A stretch of 64,000 nucleotides of DNA from Byssothecium circinans (taxonomy: Eukaryota > Ascomycota > Dothideomycetes > Pleosporales > Massarinaceae): the NCBI GenBank assembly GCA_010015675.1, contig ML977014.1, positions 162,800 to 226,799 on the forward strand, written 5' to 3'. Both the position numbers and the translations under genes were made by a program. Every line of letters starts with the position of its first letter. Position 1 is the stretch's first letter. This document shows, in pieces, positions 59,223-64,000 of this stretch. The notes beneath the pieces were generated by a model. That model was not told where the DNA came from and searched no databases. It worked only from the letters and a program-made list of their open reading frames with translations.

Positions 59223-60992
59223 CTAAAAGTCCCAGTCGAATCCCGTGCCCTTCCTTCCACCCATACCATTCCCCATGTTCTTGACGCCCTTGTTTATATT
59301 CTCATCGGGAGTATCATCGTACAGACTAAACTGCGTGCCCTTGCGGGATCCCATTCCATTTCCCGCAATATTGATGCCGCGACTCTCAGGCGAGTTCTCG
59401 TAATGACTCCAATGGGTCTGAATGGCTTTCTTCTTGATCTCAGGGACGTTCTGCTTAAAAGACGTCTTGTTGTGTACGGGGCTCTCGTCGTTCATCTCCC
59501 AAGAGGAACCAAAATCCTTTTGGCGGTTCTCATTCTTGACGTGTGTCGTAACGTCGTTAAGGGCGCGCTTAACGTCGCCCTTCGAGGTGCCGTCATTATT
59601 CTCGTCATCATCGCCCAAGACGTGGTCCATGTAGAGGCCCATGCCCTTGTTTCCTAGGTTGCCTTTGGACGGAGCCGGCTTGCGCTGGCCTTGTGGTGTA
59701 CCGTCGTCCTCGAACTCGAAATTCGGGTTGAGGTTGGGGCGCTCCTTGTGAACTACGGGGCGGCGAACGGGGGATGATTCTTCCTATAGGGCGTCAAAGT
59801 CAGCATGGTTCAGATGATGGTACATAGAAAGTATAGCAACCTTGGAAAGCTGCGGCTGATAATATGCACCCACCTCGTCATCCGACCAGCCGAAGTGGCG
59901 GACATTTTGGCTCAAGACCTTGCCTTTGGACTTCTCGGGCGTAACGAAATCGTCAAAGTCCCAGTTCGACTGGTGACGGCTCCGTGAGGGGCGATCGCCT
60001 TGGCGAACCTTGGGCGTGTCTTCGCCATCCCCGAATTCAAAGTGCTGGTATTTCTTGGGGTTTGTCTTAATGCTACTCATGGGCGTCGGCGCAGCCTTCT
60101 CTTCCTCAGTCTCTTCGAACAAGCGATTTTCTTTGTAGTTCTTTCCACCGCCCGACTTGACGGGAATGCCACGTTTTGAAGGAGAAGCATCTTTGGCAGG
60201 CGAAGGCGAATCAGTTTCCTGTCCCACGAACAGCTCGTTCAGATCACGCGGCGGAGGCTTTGCGGACTGCATACGCAGTACCGTCGGACGCGAGGGTGAG
60301 GTCTCCTGGTTGACATCGCGAGGCTGGAAGAGGTCCAGGGACGCGTGAGGATCGTTCATGGCATTCTTGGTCGACCGCCGAGATGAAGCTGCAGGCCGCT
60401 CGACGACAGATACCTCATCGACTCCGCGACCCGCTACCGTACCCTGGGAGGAGATATCCCGTGAGAAGCTAGCGGAGCTTGTGGCGATCAGGCGGAGCTG
60501 GTCCTTGCCATCGCGGACAGGCCAGTTGCGAGCACGCGCACCAATCACATCGACCTGTTTGAGGAGAGAGCCTTGGTCCCATTGTAGGCGAATCTGGACG
60601 ATCTTGCCCTGGTCGTCGAAGTGGACAATGTGGAGCTGCGCAAACGGTCAGCACAGTGTCACGTCGCAATGTCGGATTGAACATACTACAGGAAACGTCG
60701 CAGTCCTGTCAGCCAGGAAGTTGTCATCTAGACCGGGCAGATAGGCTCCACCGCCATTCACAAACTCAATGGTAGTTTCCACGTCGACCGCGAGCGCATT
60801 GCCGCCGTCTACAACGGCGATGATCTTCTGCTCCTTCTTCTTCAGCAGCCTCTCCTGCGCGGTGAAGTGCTTCATTATCGCGGCTGGCTCATTTATGCTC
60901 GTCAGCGTCGGAATGTAGTGCAGACACGCGTTGTCGGCGAGCGCTGTGGGCGACGGCGCGGCCAGGAACGCCTTGTACATGCTGAGCGACAT
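59223..60992 (-). CDS. NTF2-like domain protein with repeated aromatic/acidic/TP motifs
   Basis: Three exons, 60992-60687, 60635-59874 and 59783-59223, give 542 residues. The first 140 residues look like an NTF2/SnoaL-type fold (ALADNACLHYIPTLTSI; VETTIEFVNGGGAYLPGL; VHIVHFDDQGKIVQIRLQWD). The rest is disordered and rich in Lys, Pro and Ser. In it I count about eight short units built as aromatic-x-aromatic, acidic residues, then Thr/Ser-Pro: for example HFEFGDGEDTP, WDFDDFVTP, HFGWSDDE, NFEFEDDGTP, WEMNDESP and FSLYDDTP. The unit GNGMGxRKGTxF occurs twice near the end, and the protein ends GFDWDF. I do not recognise a named function; phosphorylation or binding at repeated motifs is an inference. 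Confidence 0.8.
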
Positions 60993-61909
60993 GGCGAACG
61001 GTGACGCGCAGGCGGGCAAGAATACTGTGAGCTAGAATGTGTCGGCGTGGTGGATAATATTCGGGTATCGATACGGGGTGCTGGCGCTGGTGGTGGTGTG
61101 CGACGGTGGAGTGTACGTGGTTTGGTGGAGGAGGTAAACAAGCGCAGGTGTTGTTATGGCTGCACGGCACAGAGGTGGGAGCGAGTGAACAGGAGTAAAC
61201 AACAGTCCAATCTCACAGGCACGCCAGGCAGGCACCGGCACAAGCACTCGCCCACGGCCCTAGCACTCGCCCACGGCCCTGGGCAAAGTGCAGGCTTCAT
61301 GCAGGGGCTTGCCAACCGTGAATCCCGCTGTCAACGAGACCGTGGGGAAGCTATTTTGCGCCACAGATGGGTTGTTTATCGATAGGAACATCAACGTGGA
61401 GAAGCACGCGGAGAAAACAACTTCGTCATTGACGTGATATATCAAACAATGCCATCACCATGAGGCCCCTCTCCTACGACGATTTAGATATTACCTTCAC
61501 CGTCGCCTATGCGACTGCCTACTATCCGGCTACCATCTCAATCCTTCGGCTAAGCAACACTTGTTTCGGCGTGTTTCACATGGGCTGCTCCGCCCTCTGT
61601 CATCAGCAGCGGCCCCGGCTTCGTGCTCGGCATATTTATCGTCTCCTGCCTTCGCCTTCCTTGATATGTATGTGCATACAGCAGTCTTGAAAGGAATGAC
61701 AAAGATACAAAAATTGGTAATGAAAAATTCAAATCAAAAGAAAGACAGAGGCATTCCATCCGAGGTACAGTACTAGGACAACAGTGTTACAACACTTAGG
61801 AGCCCGTTGCGAGGCTGTTGACGCGTCACTGCACAAAGGTATATCCAACAGGATCGAGAAGAGCATGAGATGAATTGAGGTCGAATGAATGGATGTTAGG
61901 TCGGCTCAG
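60993..61909. other. Intergenic region upstream of the NTF2-like gene
   Basis: About 900 bases. Contains a perfect 19-bp direct repeat (61243-61280). The open frames here (61047-61385, 61460-61776) show no domain or splice partner. Also carries the 3' flank of the MFS transporter. Confidence 0.45.
61243..61280. repeat. Tandem 19-bp direct repeat, two copies
   Basis: AGCACTCGCCCACGGCCCT occurs twice without a gap, about 250 bases upstream of the NTF2-like gene. It may be promoter variation. Confidence 0.9.
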
Positions 61910-63551
61910 TCACACATCATACTCTATCTTTTCAGCGTCATACTCGAAGCAAGTCTCCCAAGAAAGTACTTCGCTAGGGAAGTCGCGCTCCACGCTGGGC
62001 CTTTCGCGCACAAAGTAGGCAAGTGCGGCACCAACGGCACCAAGGCCAGCGAGACAAGACCAGAGCGCGAGATTGGTTGTAGCTACACTGATGTCGTTGC
62101 TCAAGTAAAAGCTTGCGCCGGAGACTGCGACAGCAAGGGCCTTGAAGAGATTGGCAACTTGCATCAGACCAACAACAGTGCCAGCGGAATAGGCATCAGG
62201 TGTGGTGTTGAGGACCAGAAGCGCGACCAAGATGGAAGCTCCTCCGGAAAGCAGGTGCTTGACGAGAAGAGCGGCGGTTGAAGTAACGGTCACAAAGCCG
62301 GATGATGATGCTGCCGCGACAGCCAACACGGGGGTTACCACGTAGATGGCGGGGAAAAGGACAGAGACAGATCGGTAGAGCTTGAGAAGACCATACTTCT
62401 CAATGGAGGTAGGAATGACATGGGCGAGAGTGATGCTTGCGACAGCCTTGACACCCAAGACAGTGAGACCAAGCCAGGAGCAAGAGATGCCCATGCCGCC
62501 GTGTTGGGAGTTGCTGTGGCCGAGGTGCGGGAGGACGACATCGAAGACAGAAGCGTGAAGTGACAAAAGTGAGAAAGAAGCCAGGAGGACGACTAAAGAT
62601 GGCGCAGACAGGAATTGGTTAATCGTGATAGCCTCGGGGCGGACAAAATCGACAACTGCAACTGTAGGCTCGCCGAACTCATCTGCGGAGAGGAAGGCAG
62701 CCTTCTCGCAGTCCATGTCCATGGCGTCAGTGGAGCGATTGGACTCGAGAGGTAGAGTCTCTTCGAGTAAGATAGATGCTGTGATGGCAATCACGGCAAC
62801 AATGGTGCCGCAGGCAAGTTGAGGGCCCAGCACAGGATATTTCTCCCAAACACCTGAAGAGCGTAGGCTTTCTGCGACCATAGTTTGCGCGATAGGTCCC
62901 ATGGATCCAAAGAGTGCAATCAGAGGAAGGCGCGCAACGTTCTGCGCACGCTCCTGGTTGTTCTGGCTCAAGTCGCCGAGCATCGTAAGGGTTGTGACAA
63001 GGACAGTCGAGCTTGCTAGTCCGGCGAGGTATCGGAAAATGGTGCAGCTTGCCAAATCAGTCGCGAATCCCATGCTCAAACAGCAGATCAACATGGCCCA
63101 TAGACCAAGTAGCGTGACCCGGCGTCGTCCCATGCGATCCGCAAGGTAACCCCAAAAGATACCCGTTGTGCCCCCAAAAGCATACGCGCAATTGAGAATG
63201 CTGCTCAGATAGCTCGTCGATATGGTGCCGCAAGATTCGTCGCCTGAAATCAGCATTTGAAGTTGTGATTGAAGACTCGAGGCCATGATTCTGTACCCTG
63301 CATTAGCTTCACTGGACCCTGAAAGTAACCAAAACATGGGGTGAGACTCACGCTTCGGCGAGAAAGACCAGATAGACCAAAGTCAATTGCCTCTGACGCG
63401 CCTTGTTTGAAGGCTCAGAGACCCCTTTGAGCTCCATCTCATCCACGTTCGACTCCACGTCCGTCTCTTGGTCCTCGAATGGCAACTCGTCATATTTCCC
63501 CAAATCCCCAACCGGGATCAAGCTCCTCGTTCTTCTGTGAAATCCCAACAT
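61910..63551 (-). CDS. Major facilitator superfamily transporter
   Basis: Two exons, 63551-63352 and 63290-61910, give 526 residues with about twelve hydrophobic segments. The acceptor at 63291 (GTACAG) was chosen because it keeps phase and continues the first membrane helix as LVFLAEAIMASSLQSQL. The cytoplasmic motif A is GYLADRMGRRRV. The central loop is long and acidic (SADEFGEPTVAVVDF), and the first 50 residues are hydrophilic. The layout suits a proton-coupled drug or metabolite transporter of the ZIFL-like or related family; the substrate cannot be read from sequence. Its promoter lies beyond 63551. Confidence 0.88.
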
Positions 63552-64000
63552 CTCTCCAAGATAATAAGCTTAATAAAAAAATTCGCGAAAAGGACGGTGT
63601 GTAGGGGGTAGCAGATATTGCTTCAATTCGCTTCAAATCGATCGGTTGCTCTCGATGAGCTGGTAGGCGGATGCACGAACCGGCGTGACACCCTGTAAGG
63701 ATTGTTGACGGTCAACAGAGGACCAAGATGGCTTTGAGAGAGCGACACGAAGAGTCTTTCAAAAGACTGTTCAAGGAAGGACTGGGCTCCGCCTCGTAGT
63801 GGAGGTTGAAGTTGGAAAGAAGCCTCGAAGACGTCAAGAGGCGGACATCGAGGGGGTGAAACACCCGCCCAGTTCAGTCCGTAGCGGCTGCTGGCCCGAG
63901 CTCCCACGATCCCCTTTTAAGCCTGAAGGCGCCAGGATAGGCATGGCCTGGGACGGACCTCGGATGCGATTCGATCATACGGACGCTGGGCGCATTGTTT
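63552..64000. other. Right-edge region
   Basis: Upstream flank of the MFS gene. A minus-strand open frame at 63623-63907 (94 codons, Ser/Pro/Arg-rich) has no recognised family and may be a chance frame or part of a repeat. Confidence 0.4.

Noticed and set aside
1..64000. tRNA, rRNA or CRISPR features
   Set aside because: I looked for T-loop motifs and regular spaced repeats and found none that folded or repeated properly; CRISPR arrays are not expected in a fungus.

Overview
This is a stretch of filamentous ascomycete nuclear DNA. The evidence is compact genes with short GT-AG introns (mostly about 45-120 bases), and a gene set typical of Pezizomycotina: an RlmA-type MADS factor, an Msb1/Mug8 protein, a CYP53 benzoate hydroxylase, an AA8-AA12 secreted oxidoreductase, a NACHT-ankyrin protein, an ErdS sterol aspartyltransferase and a questin oxidase-like enzyme. 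A Dothideomycete is my best guess from the overall gene content. I cannot name a species. All splice models are mine, built by matching donors, acceptors and reading phase. Unless noted, each model closes in frame.

Layout. 0.9-9.2 kb: two minus-strand genes for cell-wall signalling and morphogenesis (RlmA-type MADS factor, Msb1/Mug8 protein), separated by 3.1 kb without a recognisable gene. 10.5-22 kb: an unknown coiled-coil protein, a secreted AA8-AA12 haem/PQQ dehydrogenase, a tandem pair of cysteine-rich F-box-like paralogs, and a CYP53 P450. 22.9-31 kb: a dense housekeeping block with nucleolin (Nsr1/Gar2-like), ALG6, COX17, RanGAP (Rna1) and a duplicated-SMP-domain protein. Nucleolin/ALG6 and COX17/RanGAP are divergent pairs with short shared promoters. 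32-40 kb: a 117-bp inverted-repeat (MITE-like) element, an EF-hand MscS channel, and a NACHT-ankyrin NLR-like gene carrying an in-frame TAG. 42-49.6 kb: a bHLH factor with a very long upstream region, then an F-box-like protein. 50-63.6 kb, mostly minus strand: ErdS (AspRS fused to an aminoacyl-tRNA transferase domain), a questin oxidase-like protein, alpha-tubulin, an NTF2-like protein with repeated short motifs, and an MFS transporter.

There is no obvious biosynthetic cluster. Most genes look like independent neighbours. The most biologically notable genes are ErdS, which makes ergosteryl-aspartate from Asp-tRNA, and the NLR-like gene with near-identical ankyrin repeats and a premature stop. 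The least explained are the tandem Cys-rich paralogs, the NTF2-like protein with about eight aromatic/acidic/TP motifs, and the gene-poor regions upstream of the two transcription factors. I found no tRNA, rRNA or CRISPR.
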